NCBI GenBank assembly: GCA_039798265.1
Contig: JBDKGH010000041.1
Location: forward strand, 1 to 30,338
Source: JBDKGH01 sp039798265
GTDB taxonomy: Bacteria > Bacteroidota > Bacteroidia > Flavobacteriales_D > Sanyastnellaceae
Direction: 5' to 3'
Length of the DNA stretch: 30,338 bases
This document shows positions 8,665 through 15,731 of the stretch, piece by piece; position 1 is the first letter of the stretch, and every line of letters begins with the position of its first letter. A program made the translations under genes and the position numbers. Under the pieces are notes generated by a model, which saw nothing but the letters and a program-made list of their open reading frames with translations, was not told the origin of the DNA and ran no database searches.

Positions 8665-10101
8665 ATGACGGCTTCGCATACTCCAATTGCTCAACTTTTT
8701 GCTGACCAGCCCACTGGTACTATTGTAAATGTAAAAGGTTGGGTTCGTACCTTTCGTAATGATCAGTTCATTACCGTTTCTGACGGTACCACCATACGTG
8801 CTATTCAAATCGTAATCAAAAAAGAAAATTTCAATGATGCTGATTTGAAACTCATCCAAACGGGAGCATGCGTGAGTGCCACGGGTAAACTCGAAAAAAG
8901 TTTAGGTAAAGGCCAAGACATCGAATTGCTAGCCGACAGCTTCGAAATACTCGGTGAAAGCGACCCGAATGAGTTTCCCATCCAAATGAAACGTCACACG
9001 TTGGAATTCCTTCGTGAAAAGGCGCACTTGCGATTCCGTACCAACACCTTTGGTGCTGTTTTCCGCATTCGTCACCACTTATCATTTGCCATTCATAAAT
9101 TTTTCAACGATAGAGGTTTCTTCAATTTACATGCGCCCATTATCACTGGCAGCGATGCAGAGGGCGCCGGTGAAATGTTTCGTGTAACTACGTTAGACTT
9201 AGAAAACTTACCTCGCACAGAAAGCGGTGAAATCGATCAAGCTGAAGACTTTTTCGGCAAAACAACCCACCTCACGGTGAGTGGACAACTCGAAGCTGAG
9301 TTAGCTGCTTTGGCTCTTAGCAAGGTGTACACCTTCGGCCCTACTTTCAGAGCTGAAAACAGTAACACCTCGCGTCACTTAGCCGAGTTCTGGATGATTG
9401 AACCTGAAGTCGCTTTTAATGATATTATCGCTAACCAAGATTTAGCAGAGGAGTTTCTCCAATTCTGTTTGCGTTATGCGCTAGAGAATTGTCGTGAAGA
9501 CTTAGAATTTTTACAAGAACGCGAAATCAACGAGGATAAAATGAAGCCTGTTGATGAACGTCAAAGTATGCCGCTCATTCAGCGTTTGGAATTTGTAACT
9601 CAGAACAAATTTGAGCGAATCAGCTACACTGAAGCGATTGATCTTTTGCTGAATTCAAATCATTACAAGAAGAAAAAATTCAAGTACCCTGTTGAATGGG
9701 GCATTGATCTTCAAAGTGAACACGAGCGCTATTTGGTAGAAAAACACTTCCAAAAACCCGTAATCATCACCGGCTACCCTGCGGCTATCAAAGCATTTTA
9801 CATGCGATTGAATGAAGACGGTAAAACCGTTGCTGCAATGGACATTCTTGTTCCCGGCATTGGCGAAATTATCGGCGGAAGTCAGCGTGAAGAGCGTTTC
9901 GATGTTCTCCTTCAAAAGTGCGAACAATTCAATATTCCACAAGAGAGCATTTGGTGGTACCTCGAGACCCGCAAATTTGGTACGTGTACGCATGCCGGAT
10001 TTGGTTTGGGCTTCGAACGCTTGGTGATGTATGTAACCGGAATGCAAAACATTCGCGACGTTATACCATTCCCTCGCACACCGAAGAACGCTGAGTTCTA
10101 A
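8665..10101 (+). CDS. asnS: Asparaginyl-tRNA synthetase
   Basis: 478 aa, normal for AsnRS. The N-terminal anticodon-binding OB fold (about 18-95, VNVKGWVRTFRNDQFITVSDG) precedes the class II catalytic core. Motif 2 is at about 225-250 (FGPTFRAENSNTSRHLAEFW, Arg229/Glu231) and motif 3 near the C terminus (GLGFERLVMYVTG), followed by the usual end IPFPRTPKNAEF. The FGKTTHLTVSGQL segment favours asparagine over aspartate specificity. It charges tRNA-Asn with asparagine. The next gene starts 18 bp downstream with its own -7-like box. Confidence 0.98.
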   Translation: MTASHTPIAQLFADQPTGTIVNVKGWVRTFRNDQFITVSDGTTIRAIQIVIKKENFNDADLKLIQTGACVSATGKLEKSLGKGQDIELLADSFEILGESDPNEFPIQMKRHTLEFLREKAHLRFRTNTFGAVFRIRHHLSFAIHKFFNDRGFFNLHAPIITGSDAEGAGEMFRVTTLDLENLPRTESGEIDQAEDFFGKTTHLTVSGQLEAELAALALSKVYTFGPTFRAENSNTSRHLAEFWMIEPEVAFNDIIANQDLAEEFLQFCLRYALENCREDLEFLQEREINEDKMKPVDERQSMPLIQRLEFVTQNKFERISYTEAIDLLLNSNHYKKKKFKYPVEWGIDLQSEHERYLVEKHFQKPVIITGYPAAIKAFYMRLNEDGKTVAAMDILVPGIGEIIGGSQREERFDVLLQKCEQFNIPQESIWWYLETRKFGTCTHAGFGLGFERLVMYVTGMQNIRDVIPFPRTPKNAEF

Positions 10102-10107
10102 AAAGGC

Positions 10108-10115
10108 TATCTTCG
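10108..10115 (+). promoter_or_regulatory. -7-like octamer, 4 nt before the acyltransferase ATG
   Basis: TATCTTCG followed by TAGC and then the ATG at 10120. The spacing is the same 4 nt seen at 2577, 2679 and 20084. It lies in the 18-bp gap after asnS. Confidence 0.45.
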
Positions 10116-10119
10116 TAGC

Positions 10120-11262
10120 ATGTCGCAACGAACAGAACATCCCGAGAAGCTTTTCTTTTCACAGCTCGACGGGCTGCGGTTCCTTTGCTTTTTGTCGGTT
10201 TTTTTGTTTCACAGTTTCCATACGGAAATAGCGGAGATAAAAACGCTACCGGCTTACGCATTTGTAAAATCAGACCTTTTTGGCAACGGTAGTTTAGGAG
10301 TGAATTTCTTCTTCGTGCTCAGCGGTTTCCTCATTACTTTTTTGCTAGCCGCAGAAAAAGAAAAATTCAAAACCATTCATGTTTCAGCCTTTTGGCTGCG
10401 ACGCATTTTACGCATTTGGCCTTTATACTTTTTGTGCGTCGCATTTGGGTTTATCGCCTTTCCCTATTTCAAAGTGCTGCTGGGTCAAACACCCACCGAA
10501 ACTGCGAACCCCATATGGTACGTTCTGTTCATCAACAACTTCGACTTCATCTACCATGGCGCTCCCGATTCTTCTGTGCTTGGTGCCTTGTGGTCACTGG
10601 CGGTTGAAGAACAATTTTATCTCGTGTGGCCTATCCTTTTAGCACTGCTTCCCGAACGCGCTTGGAAGTATCTTTTTGCCTCTATTTTTTTATTGACCTT
10701 CTGGTTTCGCTGGAAGTATAACATCCCCGAATTTCACGAAATGCATACCCTTAGCTGCATTGGCGATATGACAGTAGGAGCCGCTGGCGCTTTAGCCATT
10801 CGGCATGGTAAGTTTCAACACTTCATTCATGATCTTTCTAAACTAAAAATAGCTCTCCTCTACCTCCTCTTTTTGGGTGTGTATTTTTTCAGAGATGAAC
10901 TCCTTCAAAGCCACGAAATCACTAGGGTATTTGAACGATTTATCATTGCCATCCTTTTACTTTTTATTTTGCTCGAACAACAATTTGCACAGCATTCGTT
11001 CTTTAAGATAGGAAACATTCAACTTTTTTCTCGCTGGGGAAAAATTTCCTACGGCATGTACTGCTTGCATTTTGTGGCTATTCTCATTGTACTTCAGATC
11101 ACCCGTTTACTCCATTTCAATACCCAATGGTGGCAAGTAATGATTGTGGAAACCCTGGCCGCATTCGTTCTTACCGTGATCCTGAGCGAATTGAGTTATC
11201 GCCTTTTTGAAGCCCCCTTTCTCCGCTTGAAAAAAAGATATTCCTTTTTTACCCGAGAATAA
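10120..11262 (+). CDS. Acyltransferase family 3 (OafA/YrhL-like) membrane protein
   Basis: 380 aa, the typical length of an integral membrane acyltransferase-3 domain, with about ten hydrophobic helices. Key signatures: LDGLRFLCFLSVFLFHSFH with the conserved His pair (His31, His34), GVNFFFVLSGFLITFLL, RRILRIWPLYFL and LWSLAVEEQFYLVWPIL. Relatives move acetyl or other acyl groups from cytoplasmic donors onto surface glycans such as O-antigen, exopolysaccharide or peptidoglycan. The target here is unknown and no glycan cluster surrounds it. The last residues are basic and cytoplasmic. The YdeI-like gene begins 3 bp after its stop, so the two are probably co-transcribed. Confidence 0.93.
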   Translation: MSQRTEHPEKLFFSQLDGLRFLCFLSVFLFHSFHTEIAEIKTLPAYAFVKSDLFGNGSLGVNFFFVLSGFLITFLLAAEKEKFKTIHVSAFWLRRILRIWPLYFLCVAFGFIAFPYFKVLLGQTPTETANPIWYVLFINNFDFIYHGAPDSSVLGALWSLAVEEQFYLVWPILLALLPERAWKYLFASIFLLTFWFRWKYNIPEFHEMHTLSCIGDMTVGAAGALAIRHGKFQHFIHDLSKLKIALLYLLFLGVYFFRDELLQSHEITRVFERFIIAILLLFILLEQQFAQHSFFKIGNIQLFSRWGKISYGMYCLHFVAILIVLQITRLLHFNTQWWQVMIVETLAAFVLTVILSELSYRLFEAPFLRLKKRYSFFTRE

Positions 11263-11265
11263 GAA

Positions 11266-11769
11266 ATGGCCAAAAAACAGAACACTCGTTTTGAATTTGA
11301 AGGAGAGTTTATCAAAATCGATAGCGCCACCTTCATGCAATATGTGGTAGTGGTGCCTCCCGATGTTTTTGCCCAAATGCCTCAGAAAACCAACGTAAGA
11401 GGGAAAGGCAACATGAATGGCGCACCGTTTTCCCTTGCTGTGCAAAAAATGAAAGATGGCACCCGTTACTTCGCCGCCAATAAAGCCCTTCAAAAGGCAG
11501 GACATCTTCAACTAGGAGCTCCCGTAAAGGTCTTCTTCGAATTGGTAGATCCAGATGAAGTAGAACTGCCCGAGGAACTCTTAGCCGTTATCGAGCAAGA
11601 TCCTGACAATGGCCCGCTGTGGTTTCAGCTCACCCCGGGGCGTCAACGCAGTTTAGCCCACTATATCTTTTCTACGAAGAACATTGATCTGCGCATCAAA
11701 CGATCGATGGAACTGCTTCACCGACTTTCCATTGGTGATATACCCCTTAATCACAAAAAGAAAGAATAA
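11266..11769 (+). CDS. YdeI/OmpD-associated family protein with N-terminal DUF1905
   Basis: 167 aa. The N-terminal half (about 6-100) is a small beta barrel of the DUF1905 type (FEFEGEFIKI, YVVVVPPDV, RGKGNMNGAPF, LGAPVKVFFELVDPDE). The C-terminal part (about 105-165) is the YdeI/OmpD-associated helical domain (LPEELLAVIEQDPDN, FQLTPGRQRSLAHYIFSTKN, R-IKRSMELLHRL). The family is widespread in Bacteroidota and its molecular role is not established. The start is 3 bp after the acyltransferase stop, so it probably belongs to that transcript. rpoN follows after 69 bp with its own promoter-like box. Confidence 0.9.
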   Translation: MAKKQNTRFEFEGEFIKIDSATFMQYVVVVPPDVFAQMPQKTNVRGKGNMNGAPFSLAVQKMKDGTRYFAANKALQKAGHLQLGAPVKVFFELVDPDEVELPEELLAVIEQDPDNGPLWFQLTPGRQRSLAHYIFSTKNIDLRIKRSMELLHRLSIGDIPLNHKKKE

Positions 11770-11823
11770 GGCCTTTCCCTCATTTCGTTGATAAAGGAGA
11801 ATTTTTGTTTGCGAACTATTCCC

Positions 11824-11831
11824 TATTTTTG
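11824..11831 (+). promoter_or_regulatory. -7-like octamer upstream of rpoN
   Basis: TATTTTTG, a full TAnnTTTG match, lies 7 nt before the rpoN ATG. A TTTG at 11804-11807 is 16 nt upstream, a little closer than the usual -33 spacing. Confidence 0.5.
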
Positions 11832-11838
11832 AGGCGTT

Positions 11839-13308
11839 ATGCTTAAACAAACCCTTCAACAAAGACTTCAGCAAAAACTTTCACCTCAACAAATCCAGTT
11901 GATGAAGATGTTGCAAATTCCTACTATGGAATTGGAACAACGCATCAAGGAAGAGATGGAAGTGAATCCGGCATTGGAAGAAGGCCGCGATGAAGAAGCT
12001 GAAGAGCAGAACAAAATGGAGGAAGCCGCCAACGATACTGATAACGATGGCGAGGAAAAATCGGAAGCGAACGAAGACTTTGATATCCGAGATTATTTCG
12101 ACGAAGACGATATTCCTGATTACAAGCTTTACACCAACAACCATAGTGCTGATGACGAAGAACGCGAAACTCCTTTAGGAGCGGGTAGTTCTTTTCACGA
12201 CTTGCTCTATGCGCAGATCGGATTAAAAGATATTGATGAGCACGAACAGCAGCTTGCGGATTACCTCATTGGTAATTTGGATGAAAACGGTTACCTCCGT
12301 CGTGATCTTATTGCCATCGTAAACGACCTCGCTTTTTCGCTGAACATATCTACCACCTTGGCCGAGTTAGAAGCGGTTTTAAAAACCATACAAGAACTCG
12401 ATCCTCCAGGCGTGGGTGCGCGTGATTTGCGCGAATGTTTACTTATTCAGATCAAACGCGCCGAACATCGCGATGCCGATATCGTAGCCGCAGAGCATAT
12501 TATATCCAAATACTTCGAAGAGTTTACTAAAAAACACTACGAAAAGATTGCGAAAAAAATGGAGTTGGAAGAGGAAGATTTGAAGCCAGCTATTGACTTC
12601 ATTCTCCACCTCAATCCCAAGCCCGGCAATAGCATGCAAGATTCTGCGCGCACGGTGCAGCACGTTATTCCCGATTTCAATTTGGTAGTTGAAAACGACG
12701 AACTCAAGTTGACACTTAACGGGCGCAATGCCCCAGAGCTCCGCATCAGCCGCGAATACCGCGAGATGATGAAGCATTACGCTCAATCAAAAACGCGCGA
12801 TGCCAAAGAGCGTGAAGCCATGCTTTTTGTCAAGCAAAAAATAGATGGTGCCAAGTGGTTTATCGACGCCATCAATCAGCGCAACGATACCTTGTTGTTC
12901 TGTATGAACGCGATTGTGGAATACCAAAAAGAATTTTTCCTCAGTGGCGATGAAACCAAGTTGCGCCCAATGATTTTAAAAGACATTGCTGATCAAGTAG
13001 GAATGGATATTTCTACCATCAGCCGTGTAGCGAACAGCAAGTATATTCAAACACCTTATGGCACTTATTTGCTCAAGTATTTCTTCTCGGAAAGTTTGAG
13101 CACCGATGATGGCGAAGAAGTTTCGTCACGTGAGGTGAAAAAAATTCTCAAAGACGCCATCGAAGGTGAGCATAAGCGCAAGCCCCTTACCGACGATCGT
13201 TTAGCTAAACTGCTCAACGAAAAAGGCTACAACATCGCACGACGCACCGTGGCCAAGTACCGCGAACAACTCGGTATAGCAGTAGCCCGTTTACGCAAAG
13301 AGTTATGA
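11839..13308 (+). CDS. rpoN: RNA polymerase sigma-54 factor
   Basis: 489 aa. Region I is a Gln/Leu-rich helix pair (LKQTLQQRLQQKLSPQQIQL, then LQIPTMELEQRIKEE) that contacts bacterial enhancer-binding proteins. A very acidic region II linker (about 46-115) follows. The core-binding domain starts near the DLLYAQIGL segment, then comes the HTH region (DIADQVGMDISTISRVANSKYIQT) and the terminal RpoN box, ARRTVAKYREQLGI, which recognises the -24 element. All domains are present. It would direct transcription at -24/-12 promoters with an AAA+ activator; no such activator gene is in the window. The stop overlaps the next ATG by 4 bp (ATGA). Confidence 0.98.
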   Translation: MLKQTLQQRLQQKLSPQQIQLMKMLQIPTMELEQRIKEEMEVNPALEEGRDEEAEEQNKMEEAANDTDNDGEEKSEANEDFDIRDYFDEDDIPDYKLYTNNHSADDEERETPLGAGSSFHDLLYAQIGLKDIDEHEQQLADYLIGNLDENGYLRRDLIAIVNDLAFSLNISTTLAELEAVLKTIQELDPPGVGARDLRECLLIQIKRAEHRDADIVAAEHIISKYFEEFTKKHYEKIAKKMELEEEDLKPAIDFILHLNPKPGNSMQDSARTVQHVIPDFNLVVENDELKLTLNGRNAPELRISREYREMMKHYAQSKTRDAKEREAMLFVKQKIDGAKWFIDAINQRNDTLLFCMNAIVEYQKEFFLSGDETKLRPMILKDIADQVGMDISTISRVANSKYIQTPYGTYLLKYFFSESLSTDDGEEVSSREVKKILKDAIEGEHKRKPLTDDRLAKLLNEKGYNIARRTVAKYREQLGIAVARLRKEL

Positions 13309-13943
13309 AAAATGCACCTGAACCGGTGATCATTCGCCTGGCAAAAATTCTCTCCATCATTTTCCACCCACTGTGGATGCCGCTTTTGATTTACATCTTG
13401 GTGCGATGGCTCGATCCTTATTACGTAGGACACTCTCAAGCGGACAATTTTGTTATCCTTCTACTTGTGATCAACATTATTGCTCCTGCTCTCAGCATGC
13501 TCATCATGATCAAATATGGCATGCTCAGTAGTATAGACCTGAGGGATCGGAAAGAGCGGTTTGGACCTTATTTGCTCGTCATTTTTTATTATGCTCTTTC
13601 CTACACCATGTTGCGATGGAAAGGCCCCATTCTTCCTCCTGAAGTATTCAGCTTTTTTGTGGCGGTAGTCACGTCGTTGATCGCTTCCTTACTGATCAAT
13701 ACCCTTTGGAAAATATCGGTGCACATGCTTGCGCAAGGGGGTGTATTCGGAACGCTCATGAGCCTGCATGCTCTACACATGGCAGATGTTACCGTTTTTG
13801 TGATTGGCGCTGTTGTAATGGCGGGACTTACCGCCTACTCTCGCGTGCGATTAGAAGCGCATACGCATGGACAAGTTTATGCTGGCTTCTGTCTTGGAGT
13901 AGCTATCAATTGGATTGTGATCTCTTTTAAAATAATGATTTAG
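13305..13943 (+). CDS. PAP2-like integral membrane protein with degenerate phosphatase motifs
   Basis: 212 aa with about six hydrophobic segments. The C-terminal part resembles phosphatase PAP2: SR at 179-180, five residues, His186, three residues, then Gln190 where canonical motif C3 (SRxxxxxHxxxD) has Asp. The C2-like site reads KISVH (His140) instead of PSGH, and the C1-like site is LRDRKERFGP. It may be a catalytically altered or non-catalytic relative of lipid or isoprenoid phosphatases; activity cannot be assumed. Its ATG overlaps the rpoN stop (ATGA), implying translational coupling. The convergent galE gene ends only 4 bp away, with no terminator between them. Confidence 0.8.
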   Translation: MKNAPEPVIIRLAKILSIIFHPLWMPLLIYILVRWLDPYYVGHSQADNFVILLLVINIIAPALSMLIMIKYGMLSSIDLRDRKERFGPYLLVIFYYALSYTMLRWKGPILPPEVFSFFVAVVTSLIASLLINTLWKISVHMLAQGGVFGTLMSLHALHMADVTVFVIGAVVMAGLTAYSRVRLEAHTHGQVYAGFCLGVAINWIVISFKIMI

Positions 13944-13947
13944 AAGG

Positions 13948-14967
13948 CTACTGGTGCGTTTCAAGCAACTGCTGTTGCCATTTCCACGCATGGCGCAGGG
14001 CATCCTCAAGTGAATAAGCCGTTTCCCAATTGAGCATTTCATTGGCCTTTGACACATCGGCCCAAATCTGCTCCACATCACCCGTTCTGCGATCGGTAAT
14101 AACATAGTTTAGGGGCTGGCCACTTACCTTCTCAAAGGTTTTTACAACCTCCAAAACAGAATGTCCTTTCCCTTGACCTAGGTTGAATATTTCAAAGCCA
14201 TGGGCACTCGCTAACAACCACTCTAACGCTCTTACATGCGCTTTTGCTAAGTCGCCTACGTGTATGAAATCACGAATGCAGCTTCCATCTGGAGTGTTGT
14301 AATCATTGCCAAAAACCAGCAGTTTTTCTCTGATACCTGCAGCGGTTTGCGTTATATAGGGTATCAAATTATTAGGAACGCCATAAGGCAATTCGCCAAT
14401 TTTACCTGACTCATGCGCCCCTATTGGGTTGAAATACCTCAACAATACAGCGCCGAAATTTTCTTGCGCCCGGTGATAATCTGCAATGATGCGCTCTCCC
14501 ATTTGCTTGCTCGCGCCATAAGGCGACTCGGCGGGCATAAAGGTGGTATACTCTGTAACTGGATTGACTTCGGGCTGACCATAAACAGTGCATGAGCTCG
14601 AAAATACGAGTGACTCAACTCCAAACTCTTTCATCACCTTTAATAAGGCCAGCAGAGATCCGAGATTATTTTGATAGTACTTCACTGGATCGGCTACCGA
14701 TTCGCCTACAGCTTTAAATGCGGCGAAGTGGATCACCCCGAACGGTTGTTCTTGTTGAAAGACAGAACGAAGAGCCGCTTCATCGCACACATCTACTCTA
14801 TATAAAGGAGGAAGATATCCTAATACCGATTGAAGCCCTTCTAATACACGATCGTCCGAATTAGAAAAATCGTCTACCATTACTGGTATGTAGCCAGCCT
14901 GAGCCAACTCCACTACAGTATGGGATCCGATAAATCCTGCACCTCCGGTTACCAGTATTTTTTTCAT
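13948..14967 (-). CDS. galE: UDP-glucose 4-epimerase
   Basis: 339 aa, the usual length for GalE. The NAD-binding Rossmann motif GGAGFIGSH is at 8-16, and the short-chain dehydrogenase catalytic set is present: FSSSCTVYG (Ser124 area) and YGASK (Tyr150, Lys154). The substrate segment RYFNPIGAHESGKIGE and the DYNTPDGSCIRDFIHVGDLA motif are typical of UDP-hexose epimerases acting on UDP-Glc/UDP-Gal. It supplies UDP-galactose for glycan synthesis or takes it into central metabolism. The gene stands alone, divergent from an Hpt gene and convergent with the PAP2-like gene. Confidence 0.95.
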   Translation of the reverse strand: MKKILVTGGAGFIGSHTVVELAQAGYIPVMVDDFSNSDDRVLEGLQSVLGYLPPLYRVDVCDEAALRSVFQQEQPFGVIHFAAFKAVGESVADPVKYYQNNLGSLLALLKVMKEFGVESLVFSSSCTVYGQPEVNPVTEYTTFMPAESPYGASKQMGERIIADYHRAQENFGAVLLRYFNPIGAHESGKIGELPYGVPNNLIPYITQTAAGIREKLLVFGNDYNTPDGSCIRDFIHVGDLAKAHVRALEWLLASAHGFEIFNLGQGKGHSVLEVVKTFEKVSGQPLNYVITDRRTGDVEQIWADVSKANEMLNWETAYSLEDALRHAWKWQQQLLETHQ

Positions 14968-15253
14968 GCTCTCTATTTCCTGAAAACTAACCTTTTGACT
15001 TTAGGGTTTACTTTTTTCTTGAAAAAAAATGAAACCTTCCAAAAGCTCGTCTCGTTAAGGTAGTTGCGAATATAATTGAGATTTCGCAATCAAGGGTTGA
15101 TTTTGTTGAACCAACAATACAATCCGCGCTTGCTTGAGAAAGATCAATTGTGTGAGCTACCGCTTAAATCATTCCGAACGTTTTTTTTCACTCAAACGAA
15201 ACCTTTTGATGATGGCTGCGGTAAAACTGACTCGACTACCTAACCTAAGCATT
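14968..15253. promoter_or_regulatory. Divergent galE/Hpt intergenic region with inverted repeats
   Basis: 286 bp with no convincing gene. It holds TTGCGAA (15064-15070) and TTCGCAA (15083-15089), a perfect 7-bp inverted repeat with a 12-nt spacer. It also holds TTGTTG/CAACAA (15103-15117, 3-nt centre) and TTTTTTC/GAAAAAA (15012-15027). A minus-strand TATATTCG (15074 to 15067) resembles a -7 box for galE and overlaps the first repeat. The arrangement suggests, but does not prove, an operator. Confidence 0.35.
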
Positions 15254-15619
15254 ATGAATACACAGACTACTTCGGTACTGTATGATCTGTCCTACTTGAA
15301 CCAAGTGTTTCAAGGAAATAGGGAGATGATCAACAATATAATCAGCCTCTTCTTGCAACAGGTGCCGGATTACATCCGCGAAATGGAAGAATGTGTTCGA
15401 AAAAACGAACCACTTTCACTGCACCCGCTCGCTCATAAAGCAAAATCATCCATCTCCATGTTGGGTATTAAACAAATGGAAACGGATATTCTAGCCATTG
15501 AGCTCAATAGTAAGAATCTGAGAAATTTAGACGAACTACCCGGTTTGGTTCATCGTGTTCGCGGCACTTGCGACATGGTATATGGCCAACTAAAAGAACA
15601 ATTGCAGCGTTCTTTCTAG
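15254..15619 (+). CDS. Stand-alone histidine phosphotransfer (Hpt) domain protein
   Basis: 121 aa from the ATG at 15254; in-frame upstream ATGs at 15134 and 15209 would add Lys/Arg-rich sequence unlike the family, so the internal start is preferred. The protein is a single four-helix Hpt module (LSYLNQVFQGNREMINNIIS, then FLQQVPDYIREME) with the phosphoacceptor in LAHKAKSSISMLG (His61). Hpt proteins relay phosphate between hybrid kinases and response regulators. No kinase or regulator gene is adjacent. A structured region and terminator-like hairpin follow before the DUF4301 gene. Confidence 0.85.
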   Translation: MNTQTTSVLYDLSYLNQVFQGNREMINNIISLFLQQVPDYIREMEECVRKNEPLSLHPLAHKAKSSISMLGIKQMETDILAIELNSKNLRNLDELPGLVHRVRGTCDMVYGQLKEQLQRSF

Positions 15620-15639
15620 AACGCATCCAAAAAGTATAG

Positions 15640-15695
15640 GGTGGAGGGCCGCTTCTCGTGTTGGATTTATTCCACCGAGGGCGGTTTTTCTTTTT
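15640..15695 (+). terminator. Terminator-like hairpin with an overlapping alternative stem
   Basis: CCGCTTCTCG (15649-15658) can pair, with wobbles and one bulge, with CGAGGGCGG (15676-15684), followed by TTTTTCTTTTT. A competing stem, GGTGGA (15640-15645) with TCCACC (15671-15676), is interleaved with it. It probably ends the Hpt transcript; attenuation of the DUF4301 gene is possible. Confidence 0.55.
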
Positions 15696-15717
15696 ACTAC
15701 ATTTTCATGTTTTCAAC

Positions 15718-15725
15718 TAAATTGC
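15718..15725 (+). promoter_or_regulatory. Weak -7-like octamer before the DUF4301 gene
   Basis: TAAATTGC, a partial match to TAnnTTTG, lies 6 nt before the ATG at 15732, just downstream of the terminator-like hairpin. The position resembles other starts in the window, but the match is poor. Confidence 0.25.
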
Positions 15726-15731
15726 GGCCTT

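Noticed and set aside
9655..10140. 161-codon minus-strand frame opposite asnS
   Set aside because: It is antisense to strongly conserved asnS sequence, has no domain, and its codons follow from the gene on the other strand.
10120..11769. Acyltransferase plus YdeI-like gene as part of a glycan island
   Set aside because: No glycosyltransferase, flippase or sugar-nucleotide gene lies beside them; flanking genes are asnS and rpoN.
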